From: an uncultured Paraprevotella sp.
GTDB lineage: Bacteria > Bacteroidota > Bacteroidia > Bacteroidales > Bacteroidaceae
Reading direction: 5' to 3'
Assembly (NCBI GenBank): GCA_944321525.1
Contig: CALULQ010000001.1
Span: 1-64,000 of the forward strand
DNA length: 64,000 nucleotides
The notes beneath the pieces were generated by a model. The model ran no database searches. It was given only the letters and a program-made list of their open reading frames with translations, and had not been told where the DNA came from. Each line of letters opens with the position of its first letter. Position 1 is the first letter of the stretch. Position numbers and translations under genes: made by a program. Shown one piece after another: positions 36,424-44,686 of this stretch.

Positions 36424-37200
36424 TCAATAAGAGACGGAAACTTTCAAACCAGCCTGCCTTGCGCGCTCCGCAATGCGGTCCAGTTCTTCGTGCGTGGCCT
36501 TGCGCAAGTCGTGGTCGGGCGTTTCGCGATCTATGGTGTATATCATCACTTGCGAAGGGCCTATCTCTTTCACCGCCGCCAACCAAGGTTCCACGAAACG
36601 GTCGAGCGTGTTGTCCACGTCTTTTCCCTCGAAAGTCCCTTTCATGAACATGGTCTGGATGATGACTTTTCCCTCGAAGGCTTTCAGCCGTTCTATCAGC
36701 CGGGCCACATCGTAATGGCCTGCCGGACGGTCCACCAGCCGGATGTAGTCCTCGTCCACCGTGTCCAACTTTAAAATGTTGTTGTCCACCTTCTTCAATG
36801 CTTCAAACACCTCGGGACGGAAAACCTGCGTGGAATTGCTCAGCACGCTGATTTTGGCCTTCGGGAAATAGCGGTCGCGCAGCGCACGCACGTCTTCCAT
36901 GATTTCCGGAAAGTGGGGATGCAGAGTGGGTTCACCGTTTCCGGCAAATGTCAGCACGTCCGGCACGGGACCGTTGGCCTGCATGTCCTTCAAGCGCGCC
37001 TCCAAGGCCGCGCACACTTCTTCGCGCGTAGGCAACGGCTGGTGTGGACGAAAATCCTTGTTGAAACCGCATTCGCAATAGATGCAATCGAAAGAGCATC
37101 TTTTCCCGTCGGCAGGCAGAAGATTGATGCCCAACGACACTCCCAGACGACGGCTGTGTATCGGACCGAAAATGGGAGACGGATAAATCACTGTAGACAT
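36424..37200 (-). CDS. Radical SAM protein
   Basis: 258 residues. The 4Fe-4S cluster motif CSFDCIYCECGF (CxxxCxxC) sits near residue 35, followed by FAGNGEPTLHPHF, the Gly-rich S-adenosylmethionine-binding GxGEP-type segment. Full-length core fold with no extra domain. Members of this compact group are often annotated as Fe-S oxidoreductases related to tRNA wybutosine-type enzymes; the substrate is unknown. Promoter-like TATCTTTG lies 24 bases upstream. Confidence 0.85.
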   Translation of the reverse strand: MSTVIYPSPIFGPIHSRRLGVSLGINLLPADGKRCSFDCIYCECGFNKDFRPHQPLPTREEVCAALEARLKDMQANGPVPDVLTFAGNGEPTLHPHFPEIMEDVRALRDRYFPKAKISVLSNSTQVFRPEVFEALKKVDNNILKLDTVDEDYIRLVDRPAGHYDVARLIERLKAFEGKVIIQTMFMKGTFEGKDVDNTLDRFVEPWLAAVKEIGPSQVMIYTIDRETPDHDLRKATHEELDRIAERARQAGLKVSVSY

Positions 37201-37224
37201 ATTACCTTTCTTTTAAACTACGGA

Positions 37225-37232
37225 CAAAGATA
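37225..37232 (-). promoter_or_regulatory. Promoter -7 element of the radical SAM gene
   Basis: TATCTTTG on the minus strand, with a TTG 21 bases upstream inside the end of the neighbouring HhH gene. Confidence 0.5.
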
Positions 37233-37243
37233 CACATTCCGGT

Positions 37244-39304
37244 TCAAAACCGGCAACGCAACAAGAAAGAAAGATCGTTTTTCCAGCGTCCGGCTATGCG
37301 CTGCAACCCGTCGCCGATTTCTTTCCTGTCGGTATAGCCCGTTGCTCCGTACTTCAGCATCAGCATCCAACTTCTGGAAATGTCCCATCGGGCTGTCAGC
37401 GCGGCCCGCATTCCCCGCCCGTACATCGTCATGAACGAAAAGGCATAGAGCAACGAAGGTTCATAGAATGCCATCGGCGCTTTGTAGTCCTCGCTGTCGA
37501 AATAGACGTATGACCCGGCCACGTTGAACCGTCCCTTCCTCTCCCTCCAACGCACGATGCAGCCTGCCATGCTGCCCCGCACGTGCTGTCCATACTGGTC
37601 GCGCACCTGGGTGTAGCGCCCTACTCCCCGCAATTCCAGCTCTTCACAAGGGGCATACTGCGCCTGGATTTTCAGTTTATGATACAAATACGGCTCGCCA
37701 TAGCGTTCCTTACGTTTCAGTTGGTAGCGACCAGACAAATCCCATTGCTCTGAAACCATCCAGTCTGCCTGGAACGTGGCATCCACTCCGTCCGAAGAAT
37801 GTGGAGTGGCGAACTTCGTCCATGGAAAATAGAAATAATCCACGTAGGCCGACATCTTCAATTCGTTCAATGGCGCAGCTTCCGCTCCCACGTAGAATCC
37901 ACTCTCATTTCTCACGGCTCCCCCTTCGGAAAAGGCATTGGCCCGCATTCCCACATATTGGTAAGCAAAAAAACGCTGCATGGCTATCAGGCTATACTGG
38001 TTGTTAAACCTGTATACAACCTTGTTCAAAGTGGCCCAACCATTGTAAACATCACTAAAGGCCGTCTCGCCAGACAACAGGAACTTGTCGTTATGCCAGC
38101 CATAATGTACACTGGCATTCAGGAAATTACTTCCGTCCGGATAATAGGTCCTATAAAGTTGTGAACCTTTAGAAAAGTGTTTGTCGAAATGTTCATAAAG
38201 CACCGTCATGCCCAGCGAAACGTGCCGCGCGTTCCACATCACATTGCCTCCCATCGACTGGTTCACCACGTTATGCTTTTTCGACACTTCCAACAAGGTG
38301 CGGTGCAATCCGTCGGTCTTCAGCGACGAAATGGTACCATCGTTGCGAAGCGTGACATCGACGGGCAAATAAGAATAAAACGCCGAAACATCCACTTTGC
38401 CGAAACGCAACGTGGCGGCCGCTCCCCTGAAAAAATTGGTTTCCGACACGGAAGAAAACTTCTTGATGGAAGGGCGGAAACTACTCATGTTGAACAAAGT
38501 GGACTTGCCGAAAGAGAAGTCTGTGCTCACCACCAGCCCTTCGCCGAAACTCAACCTGTAGTCGCCCAGAGCCAGCGTGCGGAGCATCCCGCAATCTTTC
38601 AGCAGGAAATGGAAGGAATAAGAATCGTACGCCTTATTGCCATGACTGCCGAAAGGTTCACCGGCATCCTTTTCAGCCGTAAATCCCCAATACAGCCTGT
38701 CTTTGTACTTATAGGTATAACGGACATTATGATATAATGCGTTTCCCAAATACACCTTATTGGGATTTTTCAACAATACTTCATCTTCAGGAACCTTATA
38801 CCCATCGCGCTCATACAGAGGCACGTCCATACGGGTCATCACTTCGTGCCGCCCACTTTTCCACAAGTCTTTCCACGTTATCTTCCTCTTCTCTTCCGCA
38901 GGCTTTCCAACATAGACGAACAAACTCAGGAACTGTCGGGTCTGATAATCCAAGCGGTCTATCAACATCAGTTCTCCCATCGATTCCATCGGTCCGTATT
39001 GATACACGTAGGCCAAAATCTCTTCAATTTCCTCGTCGTCCAAGAAAGGCAAACGCTCCAAATCTTCTTTCGTGGCCGTGTTCAGGTTAAAAGGATGCTC
39101 GTGAAGTTCGTTCAGGTCTTCCAGCAAAGGGTTCAGTTCTCCATAGTCGTCATATTCGTCCACGGAAATCTTCTCTACAAACTCTTCCCATGAATAGTGC
39201 TGTGCCTGCAACTTATCCACAAGCCATATTTGTAGCATACAAAACATTATCACCGCTATCCACAGCCGGTGTTGACAACCTCCGTATGATAGTTTTTTTG
39301 TCAT
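37244..39304 (-). CDS. Helix-hairpin-helix and outer-membrane beta-barrel-like protein
   Basis: 686 residues. An N-terminal hydrophobic segment is followed at about 75-130 by ComEA-like helix-hairpin-helix repeats (FNLNTATKEDLERLPFLDDE, IDRLDYQTRQFLSLF). The remaining roughly 550 residues alternate polar and aromatic residues with many Tyr/Trp/Arg pairs, as in outer-membrane barrels, and end in LLRCRF with a terminal Phe. Common in Bacteroidota as an HhH-domain protein of unknown function; DNA-uptake or outer-membrane roles have not been shown by sequence. The promoter lies only about 4 bases before the ATG (see findings). Confidence 0.75.
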   Translation of the reverse strand: MTKKLSYGGCQHRLWIAVIMFCMLQIWLVDKLQAQHYSWEEFVEKISVDEYDDYGELNPLLEDLNELHEHPFNLNTATKEDLERLPFLDDEEIEEILAYVYQYGPMESMGELMLIDRLDYQTRQFLSLFVYVGKPAEEKRKITWKDLWKSGRHEVMTRMDVPLYERDGYKVPEDEVLLKNPNKVYLGNALYHNVRYTYKYKDRLYWGFTAEKDAGEPFGSHGNKAYDSYSFHFLLKDCGMLRTLALGDYRLSFGEGLVVSTDFSFGKSTLFNMSSFRPSIKKFSSVSETNFFRGAAATLRFGKVDVSAFYSYLPVDVTLRNDGTISSLKTDGLHRTLLEVSKKHNVVNQSMGGNVMWNARHVSLGMTVLYEHFDKHFSKGSQLYRTYYPDGSNFLNASVHYGWHNDKFLLSGETAFSDVYNGWATLNKVVYRFNNQYSLIAMQRFFAYQYVGMRANAFSEGGAVRNESGFYVGAEAAPLNELKMSAYVDYFYFPWTKFATPHSSDGVDATFQADWMVSEQWDLSGRYQLKRKERYGEPYLYHKLKIQAQYAPCEELELRGVGRYTQVRDQYGQHVRGSMAGCIVRWRERKGRFNVAGSYVYFDSEDYKAPMAFYEPSLLYAFSFMTMYGRGMRAALTARWDISRSWMLMLKYGATGYTDRKEIGDGLQRIAGRWKNDLSFLLRCRF

Positions 39305-39308
39305 GCCT

Positions 39309-39339
39309 CAAATATAAGCAACTATTTTTGTATAACAAA
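39309..39339 (-). promoter_or_regulatory. Promoter of the HhH/barrel gene, nearly leaderless
   Basis: TTTG at 39339-39336, 19 bases, TATATTTG at 39316-39309. The last G is four bases from the annotated ATG at 39304. Confidence 0.65.
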
Positions 39340-39382
39340 TTATATTCTTTGTAAAAACCACCCAAGGAAAGTATTTAATTTA

Positions 39383-39390
39383 TATTTTTG
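39383..39390 (+). promoter_or_regulatory. Promoter -7 element of the DUF4294 gene
   Basis: TATTTTTG ends eight bases before the ATG at 39399, so the leader would be only a few nucleotides. No -33 TTTG at the usual distance. Confidence 0.45.
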
Positions 39391-39398
39391 CAGCGGAT

Positions 39399-40025
39399 AT
39401 GAAGATGAGCAAACTTATCATACTGGCCGCGCTCTTTGCCTTTGCCGGAAAAGCAAAGGCGCAAGAAGAATTCGCTCCTTTGGAAGAGGACTTGAAGGTG
39501 AAGGTCGTTTTCTATAAAAAGGTGCAGAAAGAATTCTATCAGGGCGACTCCATCACTGTCATCGTCATGCCCGAACTGCCGGTCTACCCTCCGTTGAAAT
39601 TCAAGAACCGAAGGGAAGCCATGCGCTACAACAGGCTGGTGTACAACGTGAAGAAAACGCTTCCCATTGCCAAACTGGTGAACCAGACCATCGCAGAAAC
39701 CTATGAATACATCGAGAAACTGCCCACAAAAAAAGAAAAGGATGCGCACATCCGGGCAGTGGAAAAAGGAATAAAGAAACAATATACCCCGCAAATGAAG
39801 AAACTGACTTATTCACAAGGCAAATTGTTGATTAAGTTGGTAGACCGCGAATGCAACCAAAGTTCCTACGAAATAGTGAAGGCATTTTTCGGGCCGTTTA
39901 AAGCCGGTTTTTACCAGGCATTCGCAGCCATCTTCGGCGCCAGCCTGAAAAAAGACTATGACCCGGATGCCGACGACCGACTGACCGAACGTGTAGTTCG
40001 GTTGGTGGAGGCCGGTGCATTATGA
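39399..40025 (+). CDS. DUF4294 family exported protein
   Basis: 208 residues. Signal peptide (LIILAALFAFAGKAKA) with a predicted cut before QEEF. The body resembles Bacteroidota DUF4294 proteins (LKFKNRREAMRYNRLVYNVK, KTLPIAKLVNQTIAETYEYI, GKLLIKLVDRECNQSSYEIV). Function unknown; the fold looks alpha-helical and periplasmic. Convergent with the methyltransferase gene, the stop codons being three bases apart. Start at 39399 or the Met two codons later. Confidence 0.8.
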   Translation: MKMSKLIILAALFAFAGKAKAQEEFAPLEEDLKVKVVFYKKVQKEFYQGDSITVIVMPELPVYPPLKFKNRREAMRYNRLVYNVKKTLPIAKLVNQTIAETYEYIEKLPTKKEKDAHIRAVEKGIKKQYTPQMKKLTYSQGKLLIKLVDRECNQSSYEIVKAFFGPFKAGFYQAFAAIFGASLKKDYDPDADDRLTERVVRLVEAGAL

Positions 40026-40028
40026 TGT

Positions 40029-40559
40029 TCACAACTTCATCTTTCGGGCAAAGTCCCAAATCAGGATGCCTGCCGTAACCGACACATTCAGAGAGTGCTT
40101 GGTGCCGAACTGAGGTATTTCTATACATCCGTCGCACAAGTCAACAACTTCCTGCTGCACGCCTTTCACCTCGTTTCCCAAGATGATGGCATACTTCTTC
40201 CCTGCTTCCGGACGGAAGTCCTGCAGCATCACGCTTCCTTCCACCTGTTCCACGGCCCACACTTCAAAACCGCTCTCTTTAAGTTCCTTAACAGCATCCT
40301 GCGTCTTTTCATAATACGTCCAGTCCACCGAATCCTCGGCTCCCAGAGCCGTCTTGTGAATCTCCACCTGCGGCGGCGTGGCCGTAATGCCGCACAAACA
40401 AATCTTTTCTACACGGAACGCGTCGGACGAGCGGAAAACGGAACCCACATTATATAAGCTTCTTACGTGGTCGAGCACCACCACCAAAGGCAATTTTTCC
40501 ACCGCCTTGAACTCTTCGGCGGAAATCCTGTTCAGCTCAGTAATCTTAAGTTTTCTCAT
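40029..40559 (-). CDS. TrmH/SpoU-family RNA 2'-O-methyltransferase
   Basis: 176 residues, a minimal SPOUT-fold methyltransferase without an extra RNA-binding domain. The three family motifs are present: LYNVGSVFRSSDAF (motif 1, NxGxxxR), YAIILGNEVKGV (motif 2) and IPQFGTKHSLNVSVTAGI (motif 3, the SAM-binding knot). It methylates ribose in tRNA or rRNA; the exact target cannot be told from sequence. TATCTTTG is 21 bases upstream of the start. Confidence 0.9.
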   Translation of the reverse strand: MRKLKITELNRISAEEFKAVEKLPLVVVLDHVRSLYNVGSVFRSSDAFRVEKICLCGITATPPQVEIHKTALGAEDSVDWTYYEKTQDAVKELKESGFEVWAVEQVEGSVMLQDFRPEAGKKYAIILGNEVKGVQQEVVDLCDGCIEIPQFGTKHSLNVSVTAGILIWDFARKMKL

Positions 40560-40580
40560 CTTTTCATCATAACCGGTTTA

Positions 40581-40588
40581 CAAAGATA
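40581..40588 (-). promoter_or_regulatory. Promoter -7 element of the TrmH-family gene
   Basis: TATCTTTG on the minus strand, giving a leader of about 15-18 nt. Confidence 0.5.
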
Positions 40589-40780
40589 CGAAAACCCGTA
40601 GAATTGGCTCGATAAGTGATTCACAAATCCACAAAATATTATCCCCAATAAATTTGGAAATACAAACTTCAACGCCGTTACGGCAATATTTCAAATACGC
40701 AAATAAGTTAGCAAAAGATAGAAACGAAGTTTAAACCGCATTTTCACCCGAATTATAGAGCCTTTTTCCCCTAAAGTTTT

Positions 40781-40788
40781 TAACTTTG
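40781..40788 (+). promoter_or_regulatory. Promoter -7 element of the nadA operon
   Basis: TAACTTTG, 231 bases upstream of the nadA ATG. Implies a leader long enough to hold regulatory structure. Confidence 0.5.
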
Positions 40789-41019
40789 TGGATTATGAAC
40801 ATGGCGTTGAAAAATGATAGGGAAAAGGGCATAACGCATTCTTTCTAAAGCGGAAAAGGCCATAAGAAGATGTAGAAAAGCAAAGCATAGCCAACAGCCT
40901 TGCTTTCATAACTTAAAAAGCAAGTTTTGAGCCATTTTTTTATGGACACATTCAACAGTCTATCATCATCAACATAAGAGTTTTCAAAAATTAAAAAGAA
41001 GAAAATTAATAATATAAAT

Positions 41020-42012
41020 ATGATGAAGAAGGAATGGATTGAAAAAGGGTTTGCTGACGAACCCGTGGAAAAGGGAATTGATCTGGTGGGCGAAATCAAA
41101 AAGCTTTGCCGGCAGAAGAACGCCGTCATCATGGCGCATTACTACACGGACGGGGTTGTGCAGGATTTGGCCGACTTCGTGGGCGACAGCTTGGCACTGG
41201 CGCAAAAGGCAGCCAAGACCACGGCTGACATCATCGTGATGTGCGGCGTGCACTTCATGGGCGAAACGGCGAAGATATTGTGCCCGGAAAAGAAAGTGTT
41301 GGTACCGGATTGCAAGGCGTCGTGCTCTTTGGCCGAAAGTTGTCCGACGGACGAGTTTTCCCGTTTTCTGGCCGACCATCCGGGACATACGGTCATCTCG
41401 TATGTCAATACCACGGCGGCCACGAAGGCCATGACGGACGTGGTGGTCACGTCCAGCAATGCGCGGCAGATTGTGGAAAGCTTTCCGAAGGACGAGAAAA
41501 TCATCTTCGGACCGGACCGGAACCTGGGAAGTTACATCAATTCCATCACGGGCCGGAACATGGTGCTCTGGAACGGGGCGTGCCATGTGCACGAGAAATT
41601 TTCGGCTGAAAAGCTCAAGGCATTGAAAGCTGCTCATCCCGACGCCAAGGTACTGGCCCATCCGGAATGCAAGGAAGAAGTGGCGCAGCTGGCCGACGTA
41701 GTGGGTTCCACGGCGGCACTGCTGAAATTTGCCATCCGTCACGAAGGCAAGGAATTCATCGTGGTGACGGAAAGCGGCATTCTCCACGAGATGCGGAAGT
41801 CTTGTCCGGACAAGACTTTCATTCCGGCCCCTCCCGACGACGGGGCATGCGCTTGCAACGAATGCCGGGACATGAAGCTGATTACGCTGGAGAAGGTCTA
41901 CAACACCTTGAAATACGAATGGCCGGAAATCACGGTGGACGCGGCTGTGGCCGAGAAGGCCGTGAAACCCATTCACAGGATGCTGGAGATTTCTGAAAAG
42001 TTGGGGTTATGA
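41020..42012 (+). CDS. nadA: Quinolinate synthase
   Basis: 330 residues. Condenses iminoaspartate with dihydroxyacetone phosphate to quinolinate, using a 4Fe-4S cluster. Family elements: MAHYYTDGVVQDLADFVGDS, VHFMGETAKILCPEK, DCKASCSLAESCP, HPECKEEV and CACNECRDMK with the cluster-ligand cysteines. Start at MMKKEW (41020) or one codon later. Its stop overlaps the next start as ATGA, so it leads an operon with three sugar-modification genes, an unexpected pairing. nadC is not in the window. Confidence 0.95.
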   Translation: MMKKEWIEKGFADEPVEKGIDLVGEIKKLCRQKNAVIMAHYYTDGVVQDLADFVGDSLALAQKAAKTTADIIVMCGVHFMGETAKILCPEKKVLVPDCKASCSLAESCPTDEFSRFLADHPGHTVISYVNTTAATKAMTDVVVTSSNARQIVESFPKDEKIIFGPDRNLGSYINSITGRNMVLWNGACHVHEKFSAEKLKALKAAHPDAKVLAHPECKEEVAQLADVVGSTAALLKFAIRHEGKEFIVVTESGILHEMRKSCPDKTFIPAPPDDGACACNECRDMKLITLEKVYNTLKYEWPEITVDAAVAEKAVKPIHRMLEISEKLGL

Positions 42013-42398
42013 TGAAACTGATGAATACGTTCACCGACGAGCGAGGAAGCCTTACGGTGGTGGAATCGGGCAAGGACATACCTTTCGAAGTGAAGAGGGC
42101 GTATTGGATTTACGGCGTGCCCGAAGGAAAGGAGCGCGGAAAGCATGCCAACCGGATTACTTACCAATATCTCGTGGCGGTGAAGGGATGCGTGAAAGTT
42201 GCATTGGAAAGCAAGGACACCAAGCAGACATACGTGTTGGATTCGCCGGACAAGGGATTGCTCATCCCGCCTCTGACATGGAACGAATTGCTGTATTTTT
42301 CGGCCGATGCGGTGTTGCTGGTATTGTCTTCCCAACCCTATCGGCCGGACATGTACATCAATTCCTACGAGGAGTTTCTTCGAATCATTCATTCATGA
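42009..42398 (+). CDS. QdtA/FdtA/WxcM-like cupin (sugar 3,4-ketoisomerase family)
   Basis: 129 residues, one cupin domain. FdtA/QdtA enzymes isomerise dTDP-4-keto-6-deoxyglucose to the 3-keto sugar used by DegT-type aminotransferases. Family pattern seen: FTDERGSLTVVE, RAYWIYGVPEGKERGKHAN and a C-terminal PLTWNELLYFS. Family members usually have HxH; here His46 is kept but residue 48 is Asn (HAN). That may weaken or change catalysis. Followed by a FemAB-like transferase and a DegT aminotransferase with overlapping or close starts, which supports the sugar role. Confidence 0.8.
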   Translation: MMKLMNTFTDERGSLTVVESGKDIPFEVKRAYWIYGVPEGKERGKHANRITYQYLVAVKGCVKVALESKDTKQTYVLDSPDKGLLIPPLTWNELLYFSADAVLLVLSSQPYRPDMYINSYEEFLRIIHS

Positions 42399-43366
42399 GG
42401 AGAGCGGTTGCGATGGACGAGGGATGGGAAATCAGGCGCTACGATGCAGCATATAAAAAGGAATGGGACGAGTTCGTGGAGCTTTCGCGCAACGGCACCT
42501 TTCTTTTCCAGCGCGGTTACATGGACTATCATGCCGACCGTTTCCACGACTTTTCGCTCATGGCCTACCGCGGCGGGCAGTTGCATGCCGTGTTGCCTGC
42601 CCATTGTGATGGGGAATGCTTCTGCAGCCATCGCGGACTGACGTATGGCGGCGTGGTGACGGACGGAAAGATGACGGCCGCCATGATGTTGGAACTTTTC
42701 GACGACGTCATTTCGTTTGTCCGTTTTCATGCAGGGGCCGTGAAATGGATATACAGTCCCGTACCTTATATATATGCGCGCTATCCCAGTGAAGAGGATT
42801 TATACGCGCTCTACCGCTTCGGGGCGCGCCTCTCGGGGCGCAAGGTGTCCACGGTGATACCTTCTGCGTCGGCATGGGAATTCAGCACGCTCAGGCGGCG
42901 CAAGGTGAAGCATGCGCAGCGCGAAGGCTTGTCCATCGTGCAAGACGAGGATTACGCGGCTTTTTGGACCGTTTTGCAACAAAATCTGGAGGAGCGGCAT
43001 GGGGCGTGCCCTGTGCATAGCCTGGAAGAAATAAGCTTGTTGCATGCCCGTTTTCCGCAGCAAATCCTGCTGTACCGCGTATGCAACGGTGCTGGGGCAA
43101 CGGTGGCAGGTTGCGTGTTGTACGTCACGGAGCGTGTGGTGCATGTGCAGTACATCGGTTCCACCCTAGAAGGCCGGGCTTGCGGGGCCGTGGATTTGTT
43201 GTTCCATCGTCTGATTCATGAAGTCTATTCCTCTGTTCCTTATTTCGACATGGGCACTTCGGTGGAGGAAGGCGGACGGGTGCTGAATGAAGGGCTGATA
43301 TTCCAAAAAGAAGGTTTTGGCGGGCGTGCGGTGGTCTATGACACGTACGAACTGGACATCAGGTGA
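42395..43366 (+). CDS. FemAB/GNAT-like acyltransferase
   Basis: 323 residues from the ATG at 42395, which overlaps the upstream stop codon (ATGA); MDEGW at 42413 is an alternative start. The sequence shows the FemAB-like double GNAT layout: [17 protein letters not shown] near the N-terminus, a basic [14 protein letters not shown] segment mid-protein, and [20 protein letters not shown] near the end. Likely transfers an acyl group to the amino sugar made by the flanking genes, as in similar surface-polysaccharide clusters. Acceptor and donor are unknown. Confidence 0.75.
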   Translation: MRRAVAMDEGWEIRRYDAAYKKEWDEFVELSRNGTFLFQRGYMDYHADRFHDFSLMAYRGGQLHAVLPAHCDGECFCSHRGLTYGGVVTDGKMTAAMMLELFDDVISFVRFHAGAVKWIYSPVPYIYARYPSEEDLYALYRFGARLSGRKVSTVIPSASAWEFSTLRRRKVKHAQREGLSIVQDEDYAAFWTVLQQNLEERHGACPVHSLEEISLLHARFPQQILLYRVCNGAGATVAGCVLYVTERVVHVQYIGSTLEGRACGAVDLLFHRLIHEVYSSVPYFDMGTSVEEGGRVLNEGLIFQKEGFGGRAVVYDTYELDIR

Positions 43367-43409
43367 ACATGGTTGTAACTTTATTGACTGGATATTTCAG
43401 AGATTTAAG

Positions 43410-44516
43410 ATGATAAAATATTTGGATTTGAAGCGAATCAATGAGTCATTCGAACCGGAACTGTCCGCGACGGTGGCCGAAACGGCCCGTTCGGGCTGGT
43501 ATCTGTTTGGCGAACGGGTGCATGGATTTGAGCGTGATTTCGCCCGTTATTGCGGCGTGGAGCATTGTGTGGGCGTGGGAAACGGGTTGGATGCCCTTAC
43601 GCTCATCTTCATGGCTTATGTCAGCATGGGGCGTTTGCAGAAAGGCGACGAGGTCATCGTCCCGGCCAACACTTATATAGCTTCTATCCTGGCCGTGATG
43701 CGCGCCGGACTGAAACCGGTGTTGTGCGAACCGGAATGGGAAACTTGTAACATAGACCCCGCACGGATGGAAGAACTGGTTTCGGAGCGCACGAAAGCCA
43801 TCATGGTGGTGCATCTCTACGGGAGGGCCTGCCGGATGGACGAAGTGGGCGACGTGGCCCGCCGAAGGGGGCTGTTGGTGGTGGAAGATTGCGCGCAATC
43901 GCATGGCGCCTGCTATAAAGGAAAAAAGACCGGTGCGCTGGGCGATGCGGCAGGATTCAGCTTCTATCCGGGAAAAAACTTGGGAGCGCTGGGCGACGCA
44001 GGGGCGGTGACCACAGACGACGGGGCATTGGCCGAACGGGTAAGGATGCTGGCCAATTACGGTTCATCGGCCAAATACGTGCATCCTTACGTAGGCATCA
44101 ACAGCCGTTTGGACGAGTTGCAAGCGGCCGTGCTCCATCTGAAATTGTCCCGTTTGGATGAGGACAATGCCCGCCGCCGCGACGTGGCGCACAGATACAT
44201 GGAAGGCATCCGGCATCCGGCAGTGGTTTTACCACGGATGGAGGAGGACGAAGAGGCGCATGTGTTTCATATTTTCACTATATTCACGCCGCGACGGGAA
44301 GCCTTGCAGCAGCATTTGGCCGCGCATGGCGTGCAGTCGTTGGTGCACTACCCCATCCCGCCCCACCGGCAAGGAGCTTTGGCAGGATATGCCGGACTGT
44401 CGTTGCCGCTGACGGAGCGCATACATCGCGAGGAAGTGAGCCTGCCCATGTCGCCGTTGTTGACGGCTGGCGAGGTGGGAGCGGTGATAGAAGCAGTCAA
44501 TACATTCTGTGAATAG
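43410..44516 (+). CDS. DegT/DnrJ/EryC1/StrS-family sugar aminotransferase
   Basis: 368 residues. PLP enzyme transferring an amino group to a keto-sugar nucleotide, probably at C3 given the QdtA-like partner. Start [11 protein letters not shown] at 43410 matches the usual family N-terminus. Visible family residues: [45 protein letters not shown] and the Schiff-base Lys in [16 protein letters not shown]. No glycosyltransferase or dTDP-glucose synthesis genes (rmlA/B) are in the window, so the substrate must be made elsewhere. Confidence 0.9.
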   Translation: MIKYLDLKRINESFEPELSATVAETARSGWYLFGERVHGFERDFARYCGVEHCVGVGNGLDALTLIFMAYVSMGRLQKGDEVIVPANTYIASILAVMRAGLKPVLCEPEWETCNIDPARMEELVSERTKAIMVVHLYGRACRMDEVGDVARRRGLLVVEDCAQSHGACYKGKKTGALGDAAGFSFYPGKNLGALGDAGAVTTDDGALAERVRMLANYGSSAKYVHPYVGINSRLDELQAAVLHLKLSRLDEDNARRRDVAHRYMEGIRHPAVVLPRMEEDEEAHVFHIFTIFTPRREALQQHLAAHGVQSLVHYPIPPHRQGALAGYAGLSLPLTERIHREEVSLPMSPLLTAGEVGAVIEAVNTFCE

Positions 44517-44586
44517 ATAGCGGGCGGCAAGACAAATGCACTTTGCCTTGCCGTCCGTTCATCAGCATCTTGCGGACAAGGCCAGC

Positions 44587-44626
44587 GTACTTTCCGCAGA
44601 GTACTCGAGTACTCTGCGGAAAGTAC
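44587..44626. repeat. GTAC/CTCGAG palindromic repeat, copy 6 (40 nt, perfect palindrome)
   Basis: GTACTTTCCGCAGAGTACTC is followed immediately by its exact reverse complement, so all 40 bases are self-complementary. Type I flanks occur on both sides (GCCAGC before, GCTGCGG after). Lies between convergent aminotransferase and porZ genes; may serve both as terminator. Confidence 0.9.
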
Positions 44627-44686
44627 GCTGCGGCATTCTGCACGCCGCTTCGCGTTGCCCTGCGAAATCGGAGTAAGAATTCGTTT

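Larger units (their letters stand above)
40560..41019. other. AT-rich intergenic region upstream of nadA
   Basis: 460 bases, clearly more AT-rich than the flanks. Divergent promoters: TATCTTTG for the methyltransferase and TAACTTTG (40781-40788, plus strand) for nadA. The nadA leader of about 225 nt has a possible stem (AAGCAAAGC with GCCTTGCTT, about 40878-40906). No gene seen. Confidence 0.6.

Noticed and set aside
40845..41132. 95-codon minus-strand frame overlapping the nadA start
   Set aside because: Phe/Leu/Ile-rich because it reads the complement of an AT-rich leader, and it overlaps nadA coding sequence.
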